Shown here one piece after another: positions 26,775 to 35,600 of a stretch of DNA of 64,000 bases. The position numbers and the translations under genes were made by a program. The notes beneath the pieces were generated by a model, which did no database searches, was not told where the DNA came from, and worked only from the letters and a program-made list of their open reading frames with translations. Every line of letters starts with the position of its first letter. Within the stretch, counting starts at the first letter, position 1. Where the stretch lies: NCBI RefSeq assembly GCF_004521915.1, contig NZ_SDKD01000006.1, positions 123,800 to 187,799 on the forward strand, in the 5' to 3' direction. The DNA is from Brevibacillus migulae. Lineage in GTDB: Bacteria > Bacillota > Bacilli > Brevibacillales > Brevibacillaceae.

Positions 26775-26810
26775 TGCTTGAGAGCATGTTTCGAAATATG
26801 TTCTCAAGCA
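26775..26810 (+). repeat. 36-bp palindrome carrying the family A end sequence (mini-A); probable terminator
   Basis: A near-perfect palindrome between convergent genes. Its left half holds GAGAGCATGTTTCGAAAT, identical over 18 bases to the left end of repeat A2 (31013-31030). Both A-type ends meet directly, with no interior. G-U pairs favour the plus-strand RNA, and CCCCTCTTTT follows, so it may terminate the lipoprotein gene. Confidence 0.7.
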
Positions 26811-26824
26811 ACCCCTCTTTTCGG

Positions 26825-27751
26825 TTACACCCGAGTACTCCGGGACAACAAAGCGTGCAGCTTATCCGCAATAATCGGCCGGGTTTCATAGTAGCCGTAG
26901 CTGTTCCGGTCCCCGGTTTCATAGAGCCGCACCATCCGGGCTGCTTTGAGAAAAAGCAGATGATGGTGAATGGTCCCTTTTGTCGTCCCCAGCATGGAAG
27001 CAATGTCTCCGAACGATTTTTTCCCATCCGCCAAATACCGCAGGATGTGGATCCGCCGCTCATCCGCCAACGCTTTGCCCATATTCACGAGCAGCGCTGT
27101 CTCCTGTTCCTCCGGCGATTTCCACACATTTAACGGATAGCAGGCGATGGCAAGCTCGCCATATACCTGACTGGTAAAAAACGGACTAAGGTGGATTGTG
27201 GGAAAGAGCTTGACCTCCTTGATCCCCAGCCCCGGTTCCATCACCAAGCCGCCTGTGACGGCCTCCAAATAGGCCTCACTGTCTTTCCCCTCTTCATACG
27301 CCTCTATCCGCTTCTGAACATCGGCGTTGACCTGCGACTCATAATACCCCATCAAGCTGTGAAAATAATGCTGATGCCATTCCTGCAAATAACCTGCTGC
27401 CTTTGCATGGAGCCTGGACAAGTCCTTTGGCAGCGTAAACTTGTCATTCATATATGGCTCGGTTAACAAATAAATGTCGCCTGCGGTCAAAGCCGAAAAC
27501 CATCCGAGGAATCCTTCGATATGGTTCTGATCGGGATACAGCCAGGCCAGGAGCGTCGCATATTCATACTGGACCGAGCCATGCCCTTCGTCTTCCACCA
27601 TATGCGGAAATTGCCTTTGCCGGTCATCGTACCAGCCAGAGCCGATATCCAGCTCTTTTTTCATTTTGTCAGCGAGCGGCTTCATAAACAGGCAAAAGCT
27701 GAACACCAGCTCATGTACAGGCGAAGCGCTGATTTTTATCGAAAAGGTCAA
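26825..27751 (-). CDS. ArsR-type winged-helix regulator with long N-terminal domain
   Basis: A 308-residue regulator. The N-terminal 200 residues (DUF5937-like, FSIKISASPVHELVFSFC) are of unknown function. The C-terminal winged helix has LADERRIHILRYLADGKKSF and MLGTTKGTIHHHLLFLKAAR as recognition helix. The TTG start at 27751 follows AGGGGGA. It is divergent from an MFS transporter with a 7-bp inverted repeat in between, suggesting that it controls that transporter. Confidence 0.85.
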   Translation of the reverse strand: MTFSIKISASPVHELVFSFCLFMKPLADKMKKELDIGSGWYDDRQRQFPHMVEDEGHGSVQYEYATLLAWLYPDQNHIEGFLGWFSALTAGDIYLLTEPYMNDKFTLPKDLSRLHAKAAGYLQEWHQHYFHSLMGYYESQVNADVQKRIEAYEEGKDSEAYLEAVTGGLVMEPGLGIKEVKLFPTIHLSPFFTSQVYGELAIACYPLNVWKSPEEQETALLVNMGKALADERRIHILRYLADGKKSFGDIASMLGTTKGTIHHHLLFLKAARMVRLYETGDRNSYGYYETRPIIADKLHALLSRSTRV

Positions 27752-27870
27752 TGTTTTTCCCCCTAAGCGTCACTTCTTCCAGACTGATCCACCGTTACAT
27801 CTTACCCTTGCTGTTAGTATAAGTCGTTTGAAAGTAGTTGACAACCAAGGCTGATTCATGATTATAATCC

Positions 27871-27889
27871 ATTATCATCGTTTGATAAT
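27871..27889. promoter_or_regulatory. Inverted repeat in the ArsR/MFS divergent region
   Basis: ATTATCA-TCGTT-TGATAAT, perfect 7-base arms, lies 120 bases from the regulator and 66 bases from the MFS start. It is a good operator candidate for the ArsR-type protein. Confidence 0.5.
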
Positions 27890-27954
27890 TGTGAAACAAA
27901 AATATTGTACTCATTTCGTGAAACTATTTTAAAATACAAAAGGAGCATCCCGTT

Positions 27955-29169
27955 ATGCGTGATGTGTTTCGTACGTTTGTCCACCTGCATCCGACGATCA
28001 AGCTTCTGCTAGTCGGTAATATTCTGTTATTCATCGGCGTTTCCATGACCACGCCTTTTCTGGCGATTTATCTCTCCAAGCAGCTGGGGTTGTCTGCAAC
28101 CCTGATCGGCACGATCATCGGTTTAGGGTCAATCGCCGGAATTGTCGGAGGATTTATCGGAGGAGTGCTGTCCGATCGTTTTGGCCACAAACCATTGCTC
28201 ATCCTCTCATTGCTCTTTACAGGCGTGATTTATTGCGGCTATGCCATCGTTGACCAGGTTCTCCCTTTATCTCTGCTCGTCCTTTTGGCGGGATGTAGCA
28301 ACGCTGTATTTCAAACGGTTTCGCGGACTGTGATCGCTGAGCTTTCGCAAAAGCAGGAGCGCAGCACGGCCTTCTCCTTCTTAAATTTTACCTTGAATGT
28401 GGGCTGGGCGATCGGGCCTCTCCTTGCCGTTGCCTTGGATGTTGCGGCTACGACGACGCCATTTCTAATTGCCGCTGTCATTTTTCTCCTATATGGCTTC
28501 CTGCTTGCGGTTACGCTCCGTCCTGAACAATCGCTACATTCATTCGTAGATCCCGTACGGATGAGCTTCGGACAAGTATGCACAATGATTATGAGGGATG
28601 CCAACCTGCGTCTGTACGTGACCGGCGGGATTTTGCTCATGACGGGTTTGGGACAGTTCACCACCCTACTGTCGCAGCATCTAGCCAAAACGTTTGTGAA
28701 TGGCACTGCGGTCTTCAGCATTCTCTTGGCGATCAATGCTTTGTTTATCGTCGTCTTCCAGCTCCCCCTGGCATCGTTCACTGCCAAGAAGCATTCCAGC
28801 TACTTGATCAAAGCTGGGACGCTCCTCATTGCTGGCGGGCTGGTCGGGTTTGGCGTTTCCCCTACGGCTTTGCTGCTGTATGGCGCGATGGTGATCTTTA
28901 GCTTGGCAGAGGCGATTGTTGCACCGCTTCAGAGCACGATCCTCGACGAGATTGCTCCCGCCGCACACAAAGGCGCTTATTTTGGAGCGCAAAACATAAC
29001 GTTCTTTGGCGCCTTTATCGGCCCCGTCTTTGGCGGATTTCTCCTTGATCGGTATGGTGGAACCGTGATGTACCTCGCTTTGGCTTCGCTGAGCTTGATC
29101 AGTATGTATTTTTTCCTGAAATGCCTGGGCAGGCCCTCCGCTCATGGCAAAGCCACACATCCTGTGTAG
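27955..29169 (+). CDS. MFS multidrug-type efflux transporter
   Basis: A 404-residue 12-helix MFS protein. Motif A is GGVLSDRFGHKPLLI, and GWAIGPLLA is a motif C-like element of drug antiporters in helix 5. Probably proton-coupled export; the substrate is unknown. The start follows AAGGAG. It is divergent from the ArsR-type gene, its likely regulator. Its TAG stop (29167-29169) lies in the loop of its own terminator hairpin. Confidence 0.9.
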   Translation: MRDVFRTFVHLHPTIKLLLVGNILLFIGVSMTTPFLAIYLSKQLGLSATLIGTIIGLGSIAGIVGGFIGGVLSDRFGHKPLLILSLLFTGVIYCGYAIVDQVLPLSLLVLLAGCSNAVFQTVSRTVIAELSQKQERSTAFSFLNFTLNVGWAIGPLLAVALDVAATTTPFLIAAVIFLLYGFLLAVTLRPEQSLHSFVDPVRMSFGQVCTMIMRDANLRLYVTGGILLMTGLGQFTTLLSQHLAKTFVNGTAVFSILLAINALFIVVFQLPLASFTAKKHSSYLIKAGTLLIAGGLVGFGVSPTALLLYGAMVIFSLAEAIVAPLQSTILDEIAPAAHKGAYFGAQNITFFGAFIGPVFGGFLLDRYGGTVMYLALASLSLISMYFFLKCLGRPSAHGKATHPV

Positions 29170-29185
29170 AATGTGTGGCTTTTTT
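29149..29185. terminator. Bidirectional terminator containing the MFS stop codon
   Basis: AAAGCCACACAT pairs with ATGTGTGGCTTT, followed by T's. The MFS stop codon is in the loop. It also follows closely the convergent permease gene. Confidence 0.85.
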
Positions 29186-29190
29186 GGTGG

Positions 29191-30603
29191 TCAATTTTCC
29201 TTCTGCCCCTCGCCTTTTTTCGCCAAATGGCTGTGATGTCTCCCGTAGGTAAAATAGACAATCGCGCCAATCACGATCCAGACGACAAAGCTGATAAATG
29301 TATTCGCCGGCAAGCTGATAAGCAGATATCCGCAGAACAATACGGCCAAGATCGGCAATAACGGAACCATCGGCACGCGAAACACGCGTTTCAGCTCAGG
29401 CTTTGTTTTCCGCAAATAGATGACCCCGATGGAAACCACGATGAAGGCAAACAGCGTCCCGATGTTTGTCAGTTCGGCCAGCTTCCCTAGTGGAATGAAT
29501 CCAGCGAAAATGGCGGTCAACGCGGCAACGATCAGCGTGCTTTGGGTCGGATTTTGTTTTTCAGGATGAATGCGGGAAAAAATGGGGGGCAACAGACCAT
29601 CCCGGCTAATGGCGAAAAAGAGCCGTGTCTGTCCATACAGCATGACCAACAGCACCGTAGTCATCCCGGTAATCGCGCCCAGTGAAATAAAGCCTGCCAC
29701 CCAATCCTGATTGACATAATTGAGCGCAAAGGCGACCGGATTTTTCACGTTCAGCTCCTGATAAGGCACAATCCCCGTCAGCACCAAGGAGACGGCAATA
29801 TACAACACCGTACAGATCGCGAGGGAAGCTATGATTCCAACAGGCATGTTTTTTTGCGGGTCCCTCACTTCTTCCGCCGCAGTCGATACCGCGTCAAAGC
29901 CGATAAAGGCGAAAAACACCATCGCCGCACCTGTCGCCACCCCGCCAAACCCAAATGGCATGAAGGGCGTCCAGTTCGCTGGTTTCACATAGCTCACACC
30001 GACGATCAGGAAAAGCAGGACAACCGCCACTTTGATAATCACCATGACATTGTTGACGCGGGTAGATTCCTTTACGCCTTGCATCAGCAAGAAGGCGATC
30101 AAAAAAATGATGACAACGGCAGGCAAGTCGATGACTGATCCCTTTTCCGCATTGAATGCAGCGCTTATCCCCACTGGCAGCGTAATCCCCAGACCGGCAA
30201 GCAGCCCCTGAAAATAACCCGACCAGCCACTGGCGACTGCCGATACGGCGAGTCCATACTCCAGTATCAGATCCCAGCCCAGCATCCACGCGAGAAACTC
30301 GCCGAATGTCGCGTAGCTGTAGGTATAGGCACTCCCGGATACCGGCACCATCGATGCGAATTCCGCATAGCACAGCGCCGCGAAGACACAGGCCAGGCCC
30401 GCGAGAACAAAAGAGAGAATCAAAGCCGGACCCGCATGCGTGGCCGCTACCACACCAGTCAACACAAACACGCCTGTGCCGATGATGGCTCCAATCCCCA
30501 GCATGGTCAGATCAAATCCACCCAGCGCCTTTCGCAATCCGTTTTCCTTTTCTTTGGTCTGTCCGATCATTTGCTCGATTGATTTTTTACGAAATAGATC
30601 CAT
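29191..30603 (-). CDS. APC-family amino acid permease (cationic amino acid type)
   Basis: A 470-residue permease with 12 membrane helices. The substrate loop GIGAIIGTGVFVLTG in helix 1 and FIGFDAVSTAAEEVRDPQKN are APC signatures of the CAT/YfnA-like group. It probably imports amino acids with protons. ATG 30603 follows GGAGGTCTTTCTAT; further upstream starts run into the repeat region and lack a ribosome site. Repeats B1 and A2 fill the 660 bases upstream. Confidence 0.93.
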   Translation of the reverse strand: MDLFRKKSIEQMIGQTKEKENGLRKALGGFDLTMLGIGAIIGTGVFVLTGVVAATHAGPALILSFVLAGLACVFAALCYAEFASMVPVSGSAYTYSYATFGEFLAWMLGWDLILEYGLAVSAVASGWSGYFQGLLAGLGITLPVGISAAFNAEKGSVIDLPAVVIIFLIAFLLMQGVKESTRVNNVMVIIKVAVVLLFLIVGVSYVKPANWTPFMPFGFGGVATGAAMVFFAFIGFDAVSTAAEEVRDPQKNMPVGIIASLAICTVLYIAVSLVLTGIVPYQELNVKNPVAFALNYVNQDWVAGFISLGAITGMTTVLLVMLYGQTRLFFAISRDGLLPPIFSRIHPEKQNPTQSTLIVAALTAIFAGFIPLGKLAELTNIGTLFAFIVVSIGVIYLRKTKPELKRVFRVPMVPLLPILAVLFCGYLLISLPANTFISFVVWIVIGAIVYFTYGRHHSHLAKKGEGQKEN

Positions 30604-30679
30604 ATAGAAAGACCTCCAATGATCGCGTCTTTCTCTATTTTGTCTTGTTTGTTCTGTTATTATTTGCTGGCAGTGTTTT

Positions 30680-30925
30680 CGTTTGGGCAAACATGGTGGT
30701 GGGGGAAGGGAAGAACGAGCGTGACTGCGTTCTTGCCACACCCGCAAGAGAGTCTATACTGTCCGGTTCCGCTTTCAAAAACGGTACGTCGCCAAAAGTT
30801 ACGAAGAAGCGTATTCAAACGTAGAGGTTGCGCGACAAACATGTCCCGTTTTGAAAGCTCCACCTGAGCAGGTGTGACAAAGACTCCGTCCTTCCCGTTC
30901 TTCCCTTCCTCACGCGGCTGTTGAA
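30680..30925 (+). repeat. Family B structured intergenic repeat, copy B1
   Basis: A long imperfect hairpin, similar along its length to 44075-44320. The outer stem pairs GGAAGGGAAGAACG (from 30704) with its complement ending near 30910. The inner stem pairs 30771-30784 with 30845-30858, and the innermost pairs GTCGC near 30788 with GCGAC near 30836. It lies upstream of the permease promoter region. Small open frames across it are not conserved between copies. Function unknown. Confidence 0.8.
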
Positions 30926-30999
30926 GCCCCTTTTGAAAGTACACATAATCATTTTGATGCTCCGAAGAGCTGCATTCAAATTTATTCCTATACAAAAGC

Positions 31000-31221
31000 T
31001 TCTGCTACGCTGGAGAGCATGTTTCGAAATGGAGCGCCTGCGGAACCCGACCCAGCGCAGCAGTAAATCGCGGGAAAAAGGGGTGCAAACTTGGCTGCGC
31101 TTCAAAGCGTTGACCACTTTTTGCACACCCCCGCGTTTTGCTGCGGAGCGAACAGTCATGACCCACAGCCGGGTGGAGAATGAAGCGGAGTTTCGAGACA
31201 TGCTCACCCCACCGCAGCCAC
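31000..31221 (+). repeat. Family A structured intergenic repeat, copy A2
   Basis: Inverted ends: left GGAGAGCATGTTTCGA (31012), right the complement of GGTGAGCATGTCTCGAA (ending 31208). The inner hairpin pairs 31060-31074 with 31131-31144 and 31080-31089 with 31120-31131. The shared motif AGAATGAAGCGGAG is at 31178-31191. It lies right after the terminator of the DUF5316-like gene. Confidence 0.85.
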
Positions 31222-31236
31222 TTTTTAGCCAAAATG

Positions 31237-31266
31237 AAAAAAGCCTGTCACCATCATGACAGACTT
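31237..31266 (-). terminator. Intrinsic terminator of the DUF5316-like gene
   Basis: GCCTGTCA pairs with TGACAGAC (one G-U pair); on the minus strand it runs into TTTTTT. It starts 4 bases after the stop codon. Confidence 0.75.
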
Positions 31267-31269
31267 TCA

Positions 31270-31563
31270 TCATCGATGAAGCTCGATCAACAGGATAACA
31301 GCCGTAATCGCACAAGGAACACCTGCCAGGAAGAACCGGACCATCCACAAATGGCGGTGGTGACGATCCTCTTCTTCTTCTGCAGCATAATTAGCCCTGA
31401 TGCGGTCTCCACTTAGCATCGAACCCGACAGGATGGCGCTCAGCAGCCATAGTCCTCCTCCCGTAAAGGTCGCATAAAGGAGGAGAAACCGTTCGTCTTC
31501 TTTCCACCCCGAGATGAGTCCTCCCGCACACAATAAACCGATCCCCACCAATAAGGATCTCAT
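31270..31563 (-). CDS. Small membrane protein, DUF5316-like
   Basis: A 97-residue protein with three hydrophobic segments: LLVGIGLLCAGGLISG, TFTGGGLWLLSAILSG and FFLAGVPCAITAVILLI. SGDRIRANYAAEEEEDRHHR, with an acidic/His stretch between the last two helices, matches my memory of DUF5316 proteins of Bacillales. The role is unknown. It is single-gene, flanked by the addA 3' region and the repeat cassette A2/B1. Confidence 0.75.
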   Translation of the reverse strand: MRSLLVGIGLLCAGGLISGWKEDERFLLLYATFTGGGLWLLSAILSGSMLSGDRIRANYAAEEEEDRHHRHLWMVRFFLAGVPCAITAVILLIELHR

Positions 31564-31769
31564 GCTCCCACTCCTACATTCTTTCGCTTTCCTCTATTAC
31601 GATTAGGGCGAATGTTGGTTACGGGTATTCCTACCTATCTTTGATGAGGTTTTCGCCCAGCCATATATCCCAGTTCCCAGACTCTCCTGATACACCGATG
31701 AGCATACCCGCCCATCAACATATGCCAATCGAGGCCAAAAGATGACCATATTCCTCCAGATGATGTCAA

Positions 31770-34700
31770 CTAAGCGGGAAACGATATGGAGAAGCCGCCT
31801 GCAAACAAGTATAAGTAGCTTTCCGCCACTTCCTGTTTCCAGATTTCTTCAACTGCCCGCTTGTAATAGCGCAGCTGTTCCCCGTATCGCTCCCGAAGCT
31901 GCTCGATCGCCTCTGGCGTAGGTTCGGCTGCGATGCCATCGGTTTTGAAGTCCAACAGGACCAACCTGCCGTCTGCTTCCGCAAACATACAGTCAATCAC
32001 GCCTTGGACGATGATTTTCTCATCAGGGTAAGCAGACAGCTCGGTGCGAATTTCTGCTGCCGGAATCGCCAGCGTGAAAGGAAGCTCACGGTAGACGGCA
32101 GGCGCAAGCTTCATCCGCTGCCCTAGCTCGGAAGCAAAGAAAGCGGCAATCTGGCCTGCTTGCACGGCATCTGCCTGCTCCTGGGTCAAATATTGCCGAT
32201 CTACCAGCTTGTTGATCTGCTGGCGAATATCCGCTTCATCCAAAGAGCGGGAAAGATCCAGATGCTGCATGACCGTATGCATGATCGTCCCCAGCTCCGC
32301 AGCTGTAAAGCGTTTGGAAGGGCCATTCCCGTTGGAAAGGAAGTGCGGCTTCTGATGTATACGCGGCAAGCGATAAGGCATCCCGCTGTCCATCGAATGC
32401 CGCTGCTTCAGGTCGCTGACACTCCATTTGGCTGCGGTGGTAGCCGCAATCTGATGAGGATCCTCCCAGCCCAGCGCACGTTCAATCACCTGCTGCATGG
32501 CTGCATCTCTCGGACGGTCCGCGACCAGCTCCCGATTGACCAGCTGCTCCCAGAACGCCATTTCGCTTCTTTCCATCTCCGTCTGTCCCGTAAGCTCTGC
32601 AGCCGGATAAAAGTGAAACGACCATTGTGATCGATCCTGGATGAGCGGCAAAGATATGGCCTGGGCCTCTTGCCCTTTCTCCATCGGATACGTGCGGAGC
32701 GGTTTGGCAGATGGATGCCGCAGCAAAGCTCGGCCAATCCAGTCCAGGAAGCCTTTGGCTTGCTGCAAATCCTCATCGGCTAGCGTATCCCCATCTGTCT
32801 GCTGATGCCCCCACTGGACAATGCTTTTGCCCAGATCCTTGGCGGAGCCGACCAGTACCAGCTTTTCACGGGCGCGAGTAAGGGCGACGTACAAGACACG
32901 CATTTCCTCAGCGAGCAGCTCCCTGCGCAGCTCCTGACGAATGCCAAGCATCGCCAGACTCGGGTAACGCAAGCGCAGCTCGGGATCTGTAACCTGTGGT
33001 CCGAAGCCGAGATCCTTGTGCAGCAGGAAAGAGCTTTTGATATCCATCGTATTGAACTGCTTGCCTAATCCCGCTACGAACACAACCGGGAACTCCAAGC
33101 CCTTGCTTTTGTGGATGGTCATGATCCGGACGACATCCTCACTCTCGCTTACCGTACGTGCCTCGCCGAGATCATTGCCCGCCTGCTGCATGCGATCCAC
33201 AAAGCGCAGAAACCGGAACAGCCCGCGATACGAGCCCGCTTCGTACTGTTTGGCCCGATCGTAGAGAATCCGCAAATTGGCCCGGCGCTGATGCCCGTTT
33301 TCCATCCCGGTCACATAATCCATATAGCCTGTCTCGTGATAGATCAAGGAAAGCAACGCGGCGAGCGAGCCTTGACGGGCTTTGGTGCGCCAGCGATTCA
33401 GCCGCGCATAAAAGCCCCTCAGCTTACGGCGCAGCCCCTCATCTGGCGAGTCCTTCTCCATATACTGTACGACCGCTTGGTGAAAGGAACCGCCAGGACA
33501 CTCGATTCGAATCTGTGCCAGCTCCTCTTCTTTCAGGTTGCCGATCGGGGAACGCAGGACGGCAGCCAGTGGAATATCCTGCAGCGGATTATCGATCAGC
33601 CTGAGCAGGGAAAGCATCAGATCCACTTCTGGCGCTGCAAAGTAGCCCCCGCTCTGTTCCGCATATACCGGTATGCCGGCCGCACGAAGCTCCTCCTGGA
33701 GGACCTGTCCCCAACCTGCGGTAGCACGCAGCAGAATCACCATATCACGGTAAGCGACCGGGCGAAGGCCCCCCGCTTTTTTATCGAATACGAGGAGCGG
33801 TTTTTCCCCTTCTCCTGGCTCCATCCATTTCCGAATACGCCGGGCGATGAGACGCGCTTCCAGCTGAGCGACGCTCGCCTCTTCTGCAAGGTTCTGCGTT
33901 TGCGCAGCATCTGCCATCACACCTTCGGGCTCCTCCGTGCTGATGACCCCTTCATCCCCTTCTTCCGCATCCGGTGCAGTCCGATCAATCAAATGAACCT
34001 CTGCCTGCAAGCGCTCCGGCTCGACCTCCGGATAGCTTGCACGGCAAATCAGCTCTGCTGCACGGTCATACGCAAGCTCGCCTATGCCCGGTGTCATGAT
34101 CAGCCGGAACAGATAGTTGACGGCATCCACCACCTCGCTGCGACTGCGGAAGTTGGCAGCCAGATCGATCCGCAAGCCTTCCGCACGAGCGGCATCGGGC
34201 CCATCATGATCGGTTTCGTACTCCTGATACTTTTGCATGAAGAGATTCGGCTCCGCCAGACGGAAACGGTAGATACTCTGCTTCACATCCCCCACCATGA
34301 AGCGATTTGCGGCTGCAGCTTCTTTCCCATCCCGGGACACCATTTGTAGAATCGTCTCCTGCACGAGGTTGATATCCTGATACTCATCGACCAGCACCTC
34401 GGCGAAGCGAGCCCTGAGTGAGCTTGCCACTTCGGAAGGCAGCGTTGTCCCATCCTCATCCCGCTGGATCAGAATCTGCAAGGCGACATGCTCCAAATCG
34501 CCAAAATCGACCAGAGATCTTGCCCGCTTCTCTTTTCGGTAAGCTTCCTCATACTCGTCCACCAGGCGCACCAATGTTTTCATATGCGGCGCCATATTTG
34601 CCAGATCCCGCAGATATTCCGCAGCGGCAGTGTTGAAATATTCTTCTTCCAATGCCTTCAGTCGCTTTTTCACACTGTCCCGCAAGCCCTGCACCTGCTC

Positions 34701-35600
34701 TTTGACGAGCGGGTCGGCATCCTTGACTGCAGGCAGCCGTTGAAATTGGATGGCAGACAATGCGAGTCGCAGCGGTTCCCAGCCTTGTCCTGCCGCTTGT
34801 GCAGCTGCCTGTACAGCCAGCTGCTCCACTTCGAGCACCGGCACATACGCATTGGGTCCTTCCGGCGAGGAGGCAAATCCGATCGCTTTTGTGAGCATCG
34901 AGGTCAATGCTTGCAGCTCTAGGCGAATCGCCCGCAGGATACTCCGAGTCCACGGCAGGCTTTCCAAAGGCGTTGTTTCCTCCACTTCAAAAGCTGCCGC
35001 CACCTCGCTGAGCCATGCAGACGGCCGCGGATGACTCCTCGAAAAATCGTAAATCCGCAGCAGAAGGCTCTGCAGTGCAGCATCATCCTGCCCATCCACC
35101 ATCCGATCCGCCAAAGCTTGAAAATCGGGATCCTGCTCGTACCATTCCTCCAGCTTTGCTTCCAACACATCCTGACGGAGCAGCTCTGTCTCCATCGGAT
35201 CGGCAATGCGGAAGTCCGGATCGAGATCGACCATGTAATAATATTGACGAAGCAGCTCCAGGCAAAAGGAGTGCAAGGTCGTGATCGTCGCACGCTGCAG
35301 CAGTGTCAATTGACGGCGCAGATGAGCCGATTGCGGATCTTGCTCAATCGCTTTGCGCAGCGCTTCGCCAATCCGGTGGCGCATTTCGGCAGCCGCCGCA
35401 TTCGTAAAGGTTAAGACCAGCAGCTCGTCCACTCCGATCGGCTCGGCGGTATCCGTCACCTTCCGGATAATCCGCTCGACCAGCACCGATGTTTTCCCTG
35501 ATCCTGCCGCCGCTGCGACGAGCAAATTGTTTCCCTTGCGAATGATCGCTTGCCACTGCTCATCCGTCCATTGCTCAGGCTTCGCTGCTTGCTGTGTCAT
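31770..35600 (-). CDS. addA: ATP-dependent helicase/nuclease subunit A
   Basis: A 1276-residue AddA, full length. UvrD-like helicase domain: Q motif EQWTDEQWQAI, Walker A AAAGSGKTS (residues 31-38), motif II VDEYQDIN, and motif VI VALTRAREKLVLV. The C-terminal RecB-type nuclease has VLLDFKTDG and QLRYYKRA. With AddB it resects double-strand breaks, recognises Chi and loads RecA. It overlaps addB by 26 bases and its ribosome site GGAGGAG lies inside addB, giving fixed ratios. There is no clear terminator in the 200 bases after it. Confidence 0.97.
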   Translation of the reverse strand: MTQQAAKPEQWTDEQWQAIIRKGNNLLVAAAAGSGKTSVLVERIIRKVTDTAEPIGVDELLVLTFTNAAAAEMRHRIGEALRKAIEQDPQSAHLRRQLTLLQRATITTLHSFCLELLRQYYYMVDLDPDFRIADPMETELLRQDVLEAKLEEWYEQDPDFQALADRMVDGQDDAALQSLLLRIYDFSRSHPRPSAWLSEVAAAFEVEETTPLESLPWTRSILRAIRLELQALTSMLTKAIGFASSPEGPNAYVPVLEVEQLAVQAAAQAAGQGWEPLRLALSAIQFQRLPAVKDADPLVKEQVQGLRDSVKKRLKALEEEYFNTAAAEYLRDLANMAPHMKTLVRLVDEYEEAYRKEKRARSLVDFGDLEHVALQILIQRDEDGTTLPSEVASSLRARFAEVLVDEYQDINLVQETILQMVSRDGKEAAAANRFMVGDVKQSIYRFRLAEPNLFMQKYQEYETDHDGPDAARAEGLRIDLAANFRSRSEVVDAVNYLFRLIMTPGIGELAYDRAAELICRASYPEVEPERLQAEVHLIDRTAPDAEEGDEGVISTEEPEGVMADAAQTQNLAEEASVAQLEARLIARRIRKWMEPGEGEKPLLVFDKKAGGLRPVAYRDMVILLRATAGWGQVLQEELRAAGIPVYAEQSGGYFAAPEVDLMLSLLRLIDNPLQDIPLAAVLRSPIGNLKEEELAQIRIECPGGSFHQAVVQYMEKDSPDEGLRRKLRGFYARLNRWRTKARQGSLAALLSLIYHETGYMDYVTGMENGHQRRANLRILYDRAKQYEAGSYRGLFRFLRFVDRMQQAGNDLGEARTVSESEDVVRIMTIHKSKGLEFPVVFVAGLGKQFNTMDIKSSFLLHKDLGFGPQVTDPELRLRYPSLAMLGIRQELRRELLAEEMRVLYVALTRAREKLVLVGSAKDLGKSIVQWGHQQTDGDTLADEDLQQAKGFLDWIGRALLRHPSAKPLRTYPMEKGQEAQAISLPLIQDRSQWSFHFYPAAELTGQTEMERSEMAFWEQLVNRELVADRPRDAAMQQVIERALGWEDPHQIAATTAAKWSVSDLKQRHSMDSGMPYRLPRIHQKPHFLSNGNGPSKRFTAAELGTIMHTVMQHLDLSRSLDEADIRQQINKLVDRQYLTQEQADAVQAGQIAAFFASELGQRMKLAPAVYRELPFTLAIPAAEIRTELSAYPDEKIIVQGVIDCMFAEADGRLVLLDFKTDGIAAEPTPEAIEQLRERYGEQLRYYKRAVEEIWKQEVAESYLYLFAGGFSISFPA

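Noticed and set aside
30815..31348. Open frames across the B1-A2 repeats as small proteins
   Set aside because: Frames are not kept between repeat copies, whereas stem pairing is; the region behaves as structured non-coding DNA.
33111..34349. 412-codon open frame opposite addA
   Set aside because: Antisense shadow of addA with no recognisable domain or ribosome site.
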